Source: an uncultured Rhodospirillaceae bacterium (GTDB lineage Bacteria > Pseudomonadota > Alphaproteobacteria > Reyranellales > Reyranellaceae). Taken from it: a DNA stretch of 64,000 bases. This document shows, one piece after another, positions 41,732-50,782 of this stretch. How positions within the stretch are numbered: position 1 is the first letter of the stretch; each line of letters begins with the position of its first letter. The translations under genes and the position numbers were made by a program. The stretch is taken from the NCBI GenBank assembly GCA_945952105.1, contig CAMFGZ010000019.1, positions 1 through 64,000 of the forward strand, in the 5' to 3' direction. The notes beneath the pieces are model-generated. The model searched no databases. It was not told the DNA's origin and saw only the letters and a program-made list of their open reading frames with translations.

Positions 41732-41745
41732 TTGACTAAAGTCAA
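41732..41745. promoter_or_regulatory. FNR/FixK-like box upstream of the glycine-zipper operon
   Basis: TTGACTAAAGTCAA is a perfect palindrome of the TTGAC-N4-GTCAA form bound by FixK/FNR-like proteins, and the symmetry extends to TTTGAC...GTCAAA. The centre is 59.5 nt before the start codon at 41679. Confidence 0.68.
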
Positions 41746-41839
41746 AGCAGGGTCGATCAGCGCTTCGTTTGGCGGCGCGCCGCGGGGCCAAGGCTCTCGA
41801 AGCAGCCAGAATTTACATGGAATGCTGGAAGTGTCCGCT

Positions 41840-41915
41840 TGGCGTTCCCTACGGGATTCGAACCCGTGTCGCCGCCGTGAAAGGGCAGTGTCCTAGGCCT
41901 CTAGACGAAGGGAAC
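41840..41915 (-). tRNA. trnE: tRNA-Glu (anticodon TTC)
   Basis: The reverse strand starts GTTCCCTTCGTCTAGAGG and ends in a T-loop GGGTTCGAATCCC, acceptor AGGGAAC, discriminator G and encoded CCA. The anticodon loop CCTTTCACG gives TTC. The acceptor stem pairs over 7 bp. Total 76 nt with CCA. Confidence 0.96.
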
Positions 41916-41961
41916 GAAGCCTCCAAGCGCGCGGGTGAGATACCGGCTTGGGGAGCGAAAA

Positions 41962-43782
41962 TCAAGCAAGCACGGAGCCGGCCGCCGACGCCGCGTCGTC
42001 GATCTGCAGGCGCACCGTCTCCCGGCCGCCAAAACGGTCGATTTTGAGCGCTCCGGCAACATGCAGCACGGGGTGCGCGGAATCGAGAAGTGCCGGCCCC
42101 AACTCGCTCTGATTGGCCCGGAAGGCGATGGCGTCGACCCGACCGCGCTCGGCACCGACCAGCGTGCAGCGGACATGCCCCTCCCCGACGGGCTGGGCAT
42201 AACCGACCCGCACGCCGGTAAGGGCAAATCGAGGCTGGGCGTTGCCGGCGCCGAACGGGCCCACGCGCTCGATCATCGAAATGAGTTCCTGGGTGGCGGC
42301 CGCGGGCGCCAGCGCGGCATCGATGCCCAGCTCGCGAACCGATGGCGCCGCGCCGAGCTGCGGCGCAATGCGCTCGTCCAGGAAACGCGTCAATTCGGGC
42401 AGGGAATCGCGTGACACGGTGAGGCCCGCGGCCATCGCGTGCCCGCCTCCGTTGACCAGCAGGCCTTCCTGCCGTGCCGCGATGACCGCGGCCCCAAGAT
42501 CGACGCCGCGCACCGAGCGGCCCGAGCCCTTGCCCAGCGCGCCGTCCATGCCGATCACGAAGGCCGGCCGGCCGTAGCGCTCGACGAGGCGGCTCGCGAC
42601 GATGCCGATCACGCCGACATGCCAGCCTTCGCTCTCGACCAGCAGCACGGACGGAAGCTTCTGGCGGTCCGCGCCATACAGGCCCTCGATGCGCGTGATT
42701 GCCTGGTCGAGCACCTCGCGCTCGATGGCGCGCCGCTCGGCGTTGAACTCGTCCAATCGGACTGCCAGCGCGCCGACCTCGTGCGGGTCGTCGCTCGACA
42801 GCAGCCGCGCACCGAGATCGGCCTGGCCGACCCTGCCGCCGGCGTTGACCCGCGGTCCCAGCAGGAAGCCGAGATGGTAGGCCTCCGGCGTCTCCTTCAG
42901 CCGTGCCACGTCGGCCAGCGCCGTCAGACCGACATTGCGCCGCTGAGCCATCACCTGCAGTCCCGCCCGCACCAGCGCGCGGTTGACGCCGAGCAGCGGG
43001 ACGACGTCGCAGACCGTGCCCAGCGCCACGAGGTCGAGCCACTGGCGCAGGTCCGGCTCGGCGCGCGACGTGCCGTACCAGCCGGCCTCGCGCAGCGCGC
43101 GGTTGACGCCGACCGCGAGCAGGAAGGCGACGCCGACCGCCGCGAGATGCTTGTGTGGACTGGCATCGTCGATCCGGTTGGGATCGACCACCGCCACCGC
43201 CTCGGGCAGCGCGATCTCGGCCATGTGATGGTCGATGACGATGAGGTCGAGGCCGGCCCGCCTGGCTTCGGCGAGCGGCTCGAAGGCGGTGATCCCGCAA
43301 TCGACCGTGACGACGACGTCTGCGCCTTCTTCCCTGATCTTCAGCAGCGCCGGCGCATTGGGGCCGTAACCCTCCTTGCGGCGGTCGGGAATGTAGACGC
43401 CGATATTGCCGCCGACGGCACGGAAGAAGCGCAGCAGCAGCGCCGACGATGTGGCGCCGTCGACGTCGTAATCGCCGAACACGACGATGCGCTCGCCCCT
43501 CTGGACGGCACGGACCAGCCGCGCCACGGCAGCGTCCATGTCCTTGAGGTGCGAAGGGTCGGGCAGGAACTTGCGCAGCGTCGGCTCGAGAAAATCGCCG
43601 ACTTCCTCGAGGGCGACGTCTCGCGCTGCCAGCAGTCGGCTGATCGCGTCGGGCAGGCCATGGCGCTGGGCAATGGCCAATGCCAGCCGCTCGTCACCGA
43701 GGCGCGTCGCCCAGCGCCGCCCCGTCAGCGAGCGCTCTACGCCGAGGAAGGCCGCGCGGTCGGTTCTTGAAGCTTCGGACAT
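41962..43782 (-). CDS. recJ: Single-stranded-DNA-specific exonuclease RecJ
   Basis: A 606-residue 5'-3' ssDNA exonuclease of normal length. DHH-family motifs are GDYDVDGATSSALLLRF (motif I), VTVDCGITAF (II), LIVIDHHMAE (III) and DVVPLLGVNRAL; the DHHA1 domain has NGGGHAMAAGLTV, and an OB-fold C-terminus follows. It acts in recombination, mismatch repair and replication-fork processing. It lies downstream of glpX in the same direction, with 62 nt between. Confidence 0.96.
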   Translation of the reverse strand: MSEASRTDRAAFLGVERSLTGRRWATRLGDERLALAIAQRHGLPDAISRLLAARDVALEEVGDFLEPTLRKFLPDPSHLKDMDAAVARLVRAVQRGERIVVFGDYDVDGATSSALLLRFFRAVGGNIGVYIPDRRKEGYGPNAPALLKIREEGADVVVTVDCGITAFEPLAEARRAGLDLIVIDHHMAEIALPEAVAVVDPNRIDDASPHKHLAAVGVAFLLAVGVNRALREAGWYGTSRAEPDLRQWLDLVALGTVCDVVPLLGVNRALVRAGLQVMAQRRNVGLTALADVARLKETPEAYHLGFLLGPRVNAGGRVGQADLGARLLSSDDPHEVGALAVRLDEFNAERRAIEREVLDQAITRIEGLYGADRQKLPSVLLVESEGWHVGVIGIVASRLVERYGRPAFVIGMDGALGKGSGRSVRGVDLGAAVIAARQEGLLVNGGGHAMAAGLTVSRDSLPELTRFLDERIAPQLGAAPSVRELGIDAALAPAAATQELISMIERVGPFGAGNAQPRFALTGVRVGYAQPVGEGHVRCTLVGAERGRVDAIAFRANQSELGPALLDSAHPVLHVAGALKIDRFGGRETVRLQIDDAASAAGSVLA

Positions 43783-43844
43783 GCGGCCACCCTAGCCCAG
43801 AGCGCGGTGGACACGCTCCGGGAAGTCGGCCGACGGAGCCAGGC

Positions 43845-44843
43845 TTACGCCCAGCTCGGCAGGCCGGTTTTGATCGAGAAATTGTGACGCGCCGACACCC
43901 AGCGCACGGTGCCGGTCTTGGAGCGCATCACGATCGAATGCGTTTCCGCGCCGTTGTGGAAACGGCGCACGCCCTTCAGCATCGAGCCCGAGGTCACGCC
44001 GGTGGCCGCGAACATGACGTCGCCCTTGGCCATGTCGGTCATCGAGTACTTGCGGTTCAGGTCCGTGATGCCCCACTTCTTGGCGCGGGCCTTCTCGTCG
44101 TCGTTGCGGAACAGCAGCCGGCCCTGGATCTGGCCGCCGATGGCGCGCAGCGCCGCCGCAGCGAGCACGCCTTCCGGCGCACCGCCCGAGCCCATGTAGA
44201 TGTCGATGCCGGAGTCGCCGGTCGACGTGGCGATCACGCCGGACACATCGCCGTCGCCGATCAGCATGATGCGAGCGCCGGCCTCACGGACCTTGGCGAT
44301 CAATTCCGAATGGCGCGGCCGGTCGAGGATGCAGACCACCAGGTCGATGACGTCGACCTGCTTGGCCTTGGCCAGGTCCTTGAGGTTCTCCGACACGCTC
44401 TTGTCGAGGTCGACGATGCCCTCCGGCAGGCCGCCGCCGACGGCGATCTTGTCCATGTAGACGTCGGGTGCATTGAGGAAGCCGCCATGCTCGGCCATCG
44501 CCATGACGGCGAGCGAGTTGGGCAGGCCCTTGGCGGTGATGGTCGTGCCTTCCAGCGGATCGAGCGCGATGTCGATCTTCGGGCCACCGCCCATACCGAC
44601 CTTCTCGCCGATATAGAGCATCGGAGCCTCGTCCCGCTCGCCTTCGCCGATCACGACGGTGCCTTCGATGGCCAGCGAATTCAATGACGTGCGCATGGCG
44701 TCGACCGCGGCCTGGTCGGCCATCTTCTCGTCGCCACGGCCCATCAGCTTGGACGCCGCGAGCGCCGCGGCCTCGGTCACGCGCACGGCCTCGAGCGCGA
44801 GGTTGCGGTCCATCCTGCCGGTTTCATCTCTCGTATCGGCCAT
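43845..44843 (-). CDS. glpX: Class II fructose-1,6-bisphosphatase (GlpX)
   Basis: A 332-residue phosphatase of the GlpX family: GTVVIGEGERDEAPMLYIGE, ALDPLEGTTITAKG with metal-binding Asp and Glu, and GSGGAPEGVLAAAALRAIGG. It hydrolyses fructose 1,6-bisphosphate in gluconeogenesis and, in some alphaproteobacteria, also sedoheptulose bisphosphate. GGAGGAG lies 4 nt before the ATG. It follows hom after 31 nt, and the hom-glpX-recJ order is common in this class. Confidence 0.96.
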   Translation of the reverse strand: MADTRDETGRMDRNLALEAVRVTEAAALAASKLMGRGDEKMADQAAVDAMRTSLNSLAIEGTVVIGEGERDEAPMLYIGEKVGMGGGPKIDIALDPLEGTTITAKGLPNSLAVMAMAEHGGFLNAPDVYMDKIAVGGGLPEGIVDLDKSVSENLKDLAKAKQVDVIDLVVCILDRPRHSELIAKVREAGARIMLIGDGDVSGVIATSTGDSGIDIYMGSGGAPEGVLAAAALRAIGGQIQGRLLFRNDDEKARAKKWGITDLNRKYSMTDMAKGDVMFAATGVTSGSMLKGVRRFHNGAETHSIVMRSKTGTVRWVSARHNFSIKTGLPSWA

Positions 44844-44874
44844 TGTCTCCTCCGCGGCGTCTTCTCACGCCCTC

Positions 44875-46164
44875 TTAGAAAGCCTCGATCCTGATCACGC
44901 ACGGCTCCTCGGCAACGGCGCCGAGCTTGGCGATGCGCGCCAGGGCGCGCCGCATCGAAGCCTCTTCGGTCTCGTGAGTCGTCAGCACCACGGGAACCTC
45001 GCCCGACTCGGAGCGGCCGCGCTGCAGCATCGATTCCAGAGAAATGCGTTCCTTGGCGAGTGCCCCCGAAACGGCGGCGATCACGCCCGGCCGGTCCTGC
45101 ACCATCAGGCGCATGTAGTAGGCGCCGACATGGCGATCCATCGGCGAGGCCTTCTTGGTCGCGAGCTTTTCGGCAGGAACGACGAAAGCCGGCATGTGCC
45201 GTCCGCGGGCCACATCGACCAGATCGGCAACGACGGCCGAAGCCGTCGGCCCCTGCCCGGCGCCGCGGCCCTGGAACATCGTGGTGCCCACGAAGTCGCC
45301 CTCGACGACGACGGCGTTGAAAACACCCTCGATATGGGCGATCGGCGTGTCGAGCGGCACCATGCAGGGATGCACGCGCTGTTCGATGCCATGACGCGTC
45401 TCGCGCGCCAGGCCCAGGAGCTTGATGCGATAGCCAAGTTCCTGCGCGAACTCGATATCCATCGAGGTGACGCGGCGGATTCCCTCGACGTGCACACCCG
45501 CGAAATCGACCTTCGCGCCGAAGGCCGCGCCGGTCAGCACCGCGAGCTTGTGCGCCGCATCGATGCCATCGACGTCGAACGTCGGATCGGCCTCCGCGTA
45601 GCCCGCCGCTTGTGCCTCGGCCAGCACGACAGCGAAGTCGCGACCGGTCTCGCGCATGGTCGTAAGGATATAGTTGCAGGTGCCGTTGAGGATTCCATAC
45701 AGCCGCTTCACGCGGTTGCCGGCCAGCCCCTCGCGCAGCGCCTTGATGATCGGAATGCCGCCAGCCACCGCCGCCTCGAAGGCGAGGCTGCGCTGCTTCT
45801 TCTCGGCCAGGGCGGCCAGTTCGGCGCCGTGCAGCGCCAGCAGCGCCTTGTTGGCGGTGACGACGTGCTTGCCCGAGGCCAGCGCCTTCTGCACGAGCCG
45901 CCGTGCAATGCCGCCCGAACCGCCGATCAGTTCGACCACGACGTCGACGTCCGGCGCGGTCGCGAGCGCCATCGGGTCCTTCTCCCAGCGCATGCCGGTG
46001 AGGTCGATGTCGCGCTTCTTCTTGCTGCGCGCGCTGACGGCCACGATCTTGAGCGGCCGTCCGCCGCGCACGGAGAGGAGCCGGCCGTGTTCGGCCAGCA
46101 GCTTCACGACGCCGGCGCCCACGGTTCCGAGCCCGGCGATGCCGATCCTGAGAGGAGAATTCAT
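44875..46164 (-). CDS. hom: Homoserine dehydrogenase
   Basis: A 429-residue enzyme with the nucleotide-binding GIAGLGTVGAGVVKLLAEHG, GGIPIIKALREGLAGN with ILNGTCNYILT, AEADPTFDVDGIDAAHKLAV with the catalytic Asp/Lys region, and a C-terminal ACT domain (RPGVIAAVSGALAKERISLE). It reduces aspartate semialdehyde to homoserine in the Thr/Met pathway; the ACT domain suggests feedback control. The start is the ATG at 46164. It is 25 nt after the aminotransferase gene. Confidence 0.96.
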   Translation of the reverse strand: MNSPLRIGIAGLGTVGAGVVKLLAEHGRLLSVRGGRPLKIVAVSARSKKKRDIDLTGMRWEKDPMALATAPDVDVVVELIGGSGGIARRLVQKALASGKHVVTANKALLALHGAELAALAEKKQRSLAFEAAVAGGIPIIKALREGLAGNRVKRLYGILNGTCNYILTTMRETGRDFAVVLAEAQAAGYAEADPTFDVDGIDAAHKLAVLTGAAFGAKVDFAGVHVEGIRRVTSMDIEFAQELGYRIKLLGLARETRHGIEQRVHPCMVPLDTPIAHIEGVFNAVVVEGDFVGTTMFQGRGAGQGPTASAVVADLVDVARGRHMPAFVVPAEKLATKKASPMDRHVGAYYMRLMVQDRPGVIAAVSGALAKERISLESMLQRGRSESGEVPVVLTTHETEEASMRRALARIAKLGAVAEEPCVIRIEAF

Positions 46165-46189
46165 GGGCGCCTGATACGACAGGATAGGG

Positions 46190-47446
46190 TCAGGCGCGAG
46201 CCTTGATCGGCGTGATGTTGTCCCCAACACCGCGCAGGTACAGGTCGATGGCGCGGCCGGGGTCGGCCATCACCGTGCGGATGTTTCTTACGGCCTGGCG
46301 AATGCGGTGCTTGTTCTCGACCAGGGCGATGCGGACATGGGCGTCGCCATGCTCGCCGAAGCCAATGCCAGGCGAAACCGCGACATTGGCCTGGGTCAGC
46401 AGCAGCTTGGAGAAGGCCAGCGAGCCTAGCTCGGCGAATTCCTTCGGCAGCGGCGCCCAGGCGAACATGCTGGCCGAAGGCGCCGGCAGGTCCCAGCCCG
46501 CGCCCTTCAGCCCCTCGATCAGGACGTCGCGGCGTTCCTTGTAGGTGTTGCGCGCCTCGGCGATGCAATCCTGCGGCCCGTTGAGCGCCGCCGTCGCCGC
46601 CACCTGGATCGGCGTGAAGGCGCCGTAGTCGAGGTACGACTTGATGCGGGTCAGCGCCTGGATGAGCGTCTTGTTGCCGGCCGCGAAGCCCATGCGCCAG
46701 CCGGCCATCGAGTAGGTCTTGCTCATCGAGGTGAATTCGATGGCGATGTCGCGGGCGCCCGGCACCTGCAGCACCGACGGCGGCGGCACGCCGTCTAAGT
46801 AGATCTCCGCATAGGCGAGATCGGACAGGATCCAGATGCCCTCGCGCTTGCAGAAGTCGACGATGGCTCCATAGAAATCGAGGTCGACGACCTGCGCCGT
46901 CGGGTTCGACGGGTAATTCAGCACCAGCGCCAGAGGCTTCGGCACGGCGTGGCGCACGGCACGCTCGAGTGCCGGCAGGAATTCCTCGATCGAGGTCGAG
47001 CCCGGCACCGGAATATGACGCACCGAACCGCCGGCGATGATGAAGCCGTACGGATGGATCGGATAGCTGGGGTTCGGCACCAGCACCGTGTCACCCGGCG
47101 AGGTGATCGCCTGGGCGAGGTTGGCCAGCCCCTCCTTCGATCCGAGCGTCACGATGACTTCGGATTCCGGATCCAGTTCCACGCCGAAGCGGCGGGCATA
47201 GTAGGCCGCCTGGGCCTTGCGCAGGCCCGGAATGCCGCGCGACGCGGAGTAACCATGGGCGCGCGGGTTCGCGGCGGCCTCGGCGAGCTTGGCGACGATA
47301 TGCGGGGCGGTCGGCAGGTCCGGATTTCCCATGCCGAGGTCGATGACATCCTGGCCGGCGCCGCGGGCGCGGGCCTTCATGGCGTTCACTTCCGCGAACA
47401 CATAGGGAGGCAGGCGCTTCAGCCGATGAAATTCCGAGTCGTCCAT
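46190..47446 (-). CDS. Class I/II aminotransferase (AlaC/DapL-like)
   Basis: A 418-residue PLP enzyme. The PLP Lys is in SMSKTYSMAGWRMGFAAGN; other motifs are DLGMGNPDLPTAPHI, NPSYPIHPYGF, NYPSNPTAQVV and SDLAYAEIYLDG. Relatives are annotated as LL-diaminopimelate or alanine aminotransferases; linkage to hom supports a role in aspartate-family or alanine/glutamate transamination. Exact donor and acceptor cannot be told from sequence. Confidence 0.92.
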   Translation of the reverse strand: MDDSEFHRLKRLPPYVFAEVNAMKARARGAGQDVIDLGMGNPDLPTAPHIVAKLAEAAANPRAHGYSASRGIPGLRKAQAAYYARRFGVELDPESEVIVTLGSKEGLANLAQAITSPGDTVLVPNPSYPIHPYGFIIAGGSVRHIPVPGSTSIEEFLPALERAVRHAVPKPLALVLNYPSNPTAQVVDLDFYGAIVDFCKREGIWILSDLAYAEIYLDGVPPPSVLQVPGARDIAIEFTSMSKTYSMAGWRMGFAAGNKTLIQALTRIKSYLDYGAFTPIQVAATAALNGPQDCIAEARNTYKERRDVLIEGLKGAGWDLPAPSASMFAWAPLPKEFAELGSLAFSKLLLTQANVAVSPGIGFGEHGDAHVRIALVENKHRIRQAVRNIRTVMADPGRAIDLYLRGVGDNITPIKARA

Positions 47447-47464
47447 GTCGTTCTTCCTTGGCGC

Positions 47465-48760
47465 CTAGAAATCGATGAAGACGTCGGCGCGCCGGTTTGC
47501 GGCCAGGCCGCGGGCAGTACTGGTCTGATAGATCGGCTCTTCGTCCGAAGCGGCTTCGGCGACCATCCGGTCAGCCGGCACGCCGAGACGGCGCAGTTGC
47601 TGGGCGATCGCGAGTGCGCGGCGCCGCGATACTTCGAAATTATCCTGCCGCGCCGCCGGCGCCGCATCGCCGGCCGCGTGGGAGACGATGCGAATGGTCC
47701 CGCCATTCTCGCGCTGGATTTCGGCCACCCGGGCAAGCACGGCCTGATCGGTTTCGTCGAGGCCTGTCGAGGACTGACCGAACTGGATCACCGCAACCCG
47801 CAGGGACCCATCGAACGGCGGCGACTTGAGGCTGCTGAACGGCACCGCACCCGACTGGGCGGCGGCGATATTGGCCATGCCAGGCAACGGCTCTCCGCAG
47901 GCATCGCCCAGGGTGGCGGATGCGGCAAAGGCAACCGGTAGCGGCGCCAGCGGCATCAGCAATCCCACGTCGACGCCCGGCGGCGTCCAGCCCGGCTGCG
48001 GCGCGAAAGCCTTGTTCGGGTCGACCGGCGGCGCGGTCGCCGGTACGGGTACGGGAGCCGTCGCAGGGGGCGTGGAAGAAGCCGGCGGCGCGCCGGTCGT
48101 CACGGACCCCGGCTCCGCGCCAGGCGGAGTCCATCCCGGCGGCGGGCTGAATGCCCTGTTGGGATTTCCCGACGGAACGGGCGCCGCCTGCGCCGGGACC
48201 GGCGGTGGCGCCGTTGCGGGATCGGGCGCGGCGGATGGCGGCGCCATCGGTGCCGTGGTCACGGGCGCCGGCGGGGGCACGGGTGCCGAGACAGGCGCCG
48301 GATCGGACGTGATGGTGCCGGCACCAGCCGGCGGGGCGCCGACCGGAGCGGTGGCCGGTGCGCCCTGCTCCTTCTCCTTGTTCTTGGCGTCCTTGTCGGC
48401 CGCCTCGCGCTCGAGCCGGGCCTCGCGGTCCTTGCGATCGCGATCGGCCTGCTCCTTCTCGATCGCTTCCTTCTGGGCCTTCTGGCCGCCCTTGGCCGAT
48501 ATCACCGAGCCGATGGCCGCCGTCGTATTGCGCGTCTCGTCGCCCGCCGTGACCGCCGCGTCGTACTGCCGGTTACCAGGTGCCGGCGGCAGGGCGCTCG
48601 AGGGCGCGACATCCCGCTCGACGCCGGGGCGCGGCGGCGCGCCAACCGGCGCCGATCCCTCGAACCAGCCGCAGCCGCTCAGCATGGCAAGCATGGACAC
48701 TCCGAGCAGGCCGAGCCAGCGGCCGCTGCCGATCGTGTCCTGGAGTCGCTGCATCTTCAT
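47465..48760 (-). CDS. OmpA-family lipoprotein with long Pro/Ala linker
   Basis: A 431-residue envelope protein. The signal ends in a lipobox (LAMLSGCGW), so it is probably lipidated. Residues about 80-130 are charged and coiled-coil-like (KGGQKAQKEAIEKEQADRDR). A long Pro/Ala/Gly linker follows with two copies of an AF-x-P-x-PGWTPPG motif. The C-terminal OmpA domain binds peptidoglycan (GGTIRIVSHAAGDAAPAARQ, then SRRRALAIAQQLRRLGV and NRRADVFIDF). It probably anchors the outer membrane to the wall. Confidence 0.85.
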   Translation of the reverse strand: MKMQRLQDTIGSGRWLGLLGVSMLAMLSGCGWFEGSAPVGAPPRPGVERDVAPSSALPPAPGNRQYDAAVTAGDETRNTTAAIGSVISAKGGQKAQKEAIEKEQADRDRKDREARLEREAADKDAKNKEKEQGAPATAPVGAPPAGAGTITSDPAPVSAPVPPPAPVTTAPMAPPSAAPDPATAPPPVPAQAAPVPSGNPNRAFSPPPGWTPPGAEPGSVTTGAPPASSTPPATAPVPVPATAPPVDPNKAFAPQPGWTPPGVDVGLLMPLAPLPVAFAASATLGDACGEPLPGMANIAAAQSGAVPFSSLKSPPFDGSLRVAVIQFGQSSTGLDETDQAVLARVAEIQRENGGTIRIVSHAAGDAAPAARQDNFEVSRRRALAIAQQLRRLGVPADRMVAEAASDEEPIYQTSTARGLAANRRADVFIDF

Positions 48761-48959
48761 CACCTGCTGTGTCCGCTTGAAACCCGGCGTCTTCCGTCTG
48801 TCTAGCGGAGACCGAGAGGAAATTTGACCCGTCAGTTGTCGCAGCCTACCTATGGGAAGCAAGCAGCGATTCCGGTAGGTTTGGCACTAGGTATGGTACC
48901 GAAGTGGTGATTTTACCGCAAGAAACGCTACAAAGGCAATGATTCGGAAGGGGAAACGC
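48761..48959. promoter_or_regulatory. Divergent promoter region between the OmpA-type gene and phaC
   Basis: A 199-nt gap. On the plus strand TTGACC near 48827 with TACCTAT 17 nt later is a plausible weak promoter for phaC. A later stretch (TTGGCACTAGGTATGG near 48881) resembles the -24 half of a sigma-54 site but lacks the GC of the -12 element. No firm call. Confidence 0.35.
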
Positions 48960-50774
48960 ATGTCCGACACGCCCAGCCCCACGGCCCTCGGCGGCCTGTC
49001 GCCGGAAGAGTCCGCCAAGCTCCAGGAGGCCTTCAAGGACATCGCGACGCGCAGCCAGAAGCTGCTGCAGGATTTTTCCCAGCGCTACCAATCCGACGGG
49101 CCGCAGCCGGCCGACCCGCTCCACCTCACCCAGACCTTCATGGACTTCACGGCCAAGATGCTGGCCGACCCCAACCGGCTGGTTCAGGCGCAGGTGGAAC
49201 TGTGGCAACAATACATGAAGCTTTGGCAGGTCACGGCCCAGCGCATGATGGGCCAGACGGTCGAGCCGGTGGCCGAACCCGCCCGCGGCGACAAGCGCTT
49301 CAACGATCCCGCCTGGAAGGACGAGGTGGTCTTCGACTACCTGAAGCAATCCTATCTGCTCACGGCGCGCTGGTTGCAGGGCACGATCAAGGAAGTCGAG
49401 GGCGTCGACGACAAGACCGCGAAGAAGGTCGACTTCTACACCCGCCAGTTCATCGATGCAGTGTCTCCCTCCAACTTCGCGATGACCAATCCGCAGGTGG
49501 TGAAGGCGACCGTCGAGTCCAAGGGGGAGAACCTGCTGAAGGGTCTGAAGAACCTGCTGGGCGATCTCGAGCGCGGAAAAGGCAACCTCTCCATCCGCCA
49601 GACCGACATGGACGCCTTCAAGGTCGGCGCCAACGTCGCGACCTCGCCCGGCAAGGTCGTCTACCAGAACGACGTCATCCAGCTGATCCAGTACGCGCCC
49701 GCGACCGAGGAGGTCTACGAGGTCCCGCTGCTGATCGTGCCGCCGTGGATCAACAAGTTCTACATTCTCGACCTCAAGCCCGAGAACTCGTTCATCAAGT
49801 GGGCGACCGAACAGGGTTACACTGTGTTCGTGGTCTCCTGGGTCAATCCCGACGAGCGCCTCGCGAAGATGGTGTTCGAGGACTACATGAACCAGGGCCC
49901 GCTCGCGGCGCTCGATGCCATCGAGAAGGCGACAGGTGCCCGAAAGGTCTCGGCCATCGGCTACTGCATCGGTGGGACCCTGATGGCCGCGACACTGGCC
50001 TACATGGCCGCGCGCGGCGACGACCGTATTGCCGCCTGCACTTTCTTCACCGCGCAGGTCGACTTCAGCGAGCCGGGTGAGCTCGGCGTCTTCATCGACG
50101 AGGACCAGCTCGCCAGCGTCGAGGAGATGATGAGCAAGAAGGGTTATCTCGAAGGCAGCGAGATGGCGACGACCTTCAACATGCTGCGCGCCAACGACCT
50201 CATCTGGTCGTTCGTCGTGAACAACTACCTGATGGGCAAGGATCCCTTCCCCTTCGACCTGCTGTTCTGGAACGCCGACGCCACCCGCATGCCGGCGGCG
50301 ATGCACAGCTTCTACCTGCGCAACATGTACCAGAAGAACCTGCTCAGCACGCCGGGCGGCATCGTGCTCGACAACGTGCCGATCGACCTGCGCAAGATCC
50401 GGATCCCCGTCTACATCCAGGCCGGCAAGGAAGACCACATCGCGCCGGCACGCTCGGTCTACAAGGCGACGCAGATCTTCAGCGGCCCGGTGCGATTCAT
50501 GCTCGCGGGCTCCGGTCATATTGCGGGCGTCGTCAATCCGCCGCGCAACAAGAAGTACCAGCATTGGCTGAACGAGACGGCGCAGAACCCGCCCACCCTC
50601 GCCGAATGGCAAGCGGGCGCCAAGGAGTTCCCCGGCTCGTGGTGGCACGATTGGGACAAGTGGCTGTCGGCCCTCTCGGGCCCGAAGGTGCCGGCGCGGG
50701 TTCCCGGCGCCGGCGGCCTGCCGGCGATCGAGGACGCGCCGGGCAGCTACGTGAAGGTGAGGTCGGGCGAGTAG
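48960..50774 (+). CDS. phaC: Class I poly-3-hydroxyalkanoate synthase
   Basis: A 604-residue polymerase of normal class I length. The catalytic Cys is 336 in the lipase-like box AIGYCIGGTLMA; the Asp is in AGKEDHIAPARSV and the His in GSGHIAGVVNPP. PPWINKFYILDL and TVFVVSWVNPDE are family markers. It polymerises (R)-3-hydroxyacyl-CoA on granules. The start at 48960 follows GGAAGGGG; an ATG 7 codons upstream is possible. No phaA, phaB or phasin gene adjoins it. Confidence 0.96.
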   Translation: MSDTPSPTALGGLSPEESAKLQEAFKDIATRSQKLLQDFSQRYQSDGPQPADPLHLTQTFMDFTAKMLADPNRLVQAQVELWQQYMKLWQVTAQRMMGQTVEPVAEPARGDKRFNDPAWKDEVVFDYLKQSYLLTARWLQGTIKEVEGVDDKTAKKVDFYTRQFIDAVSPSNFAMTNPQVVKATVESKGENLLKGLKNLLGDLERGKGNLSIRQTDMDAFKVGANVATSPGKVVYQNDVIQLIQYAPATEEVYEVPLLIVPPWINKFYILDLKPENSFIKWATEQGYTVFVVSWVNPDERLAKMVFEDYMNQGPLAALDAIEKATGARKVSAIGYCIGGTLMAATLAYMAARGDDRIAACTFFTAQVDFSEPGELGVFIDEDQLASVEEMMSKKGYLEGSEMATTFNMLRANDLIWSFVVNNYLMGKDPFPFDLLFWNADATRMPAAMHSFYLRNMYQKNLLSTPGGIVLDNVPIDLRKIRIPVYIQAGKEDHIAPARSVYKATQIFSGPVRFMLAGSGHIAGVVNPPRNKKYQHWLNETAQNPPTLAEWQAGAKEFPGSWWHDWDKWLSALSGPKVPARVPGAGGLPAIEDAPGSYVKVRSGE

Positions 50775-50782
50775 TCCCCGAC

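Noticed and set aside
48881..48900. Possible sigma-54 promoter before phaC
   Set aside because: TTGGCAC fits the -24 element, but the -12 element lacks the essential GC, so no sigma-54 call was made.
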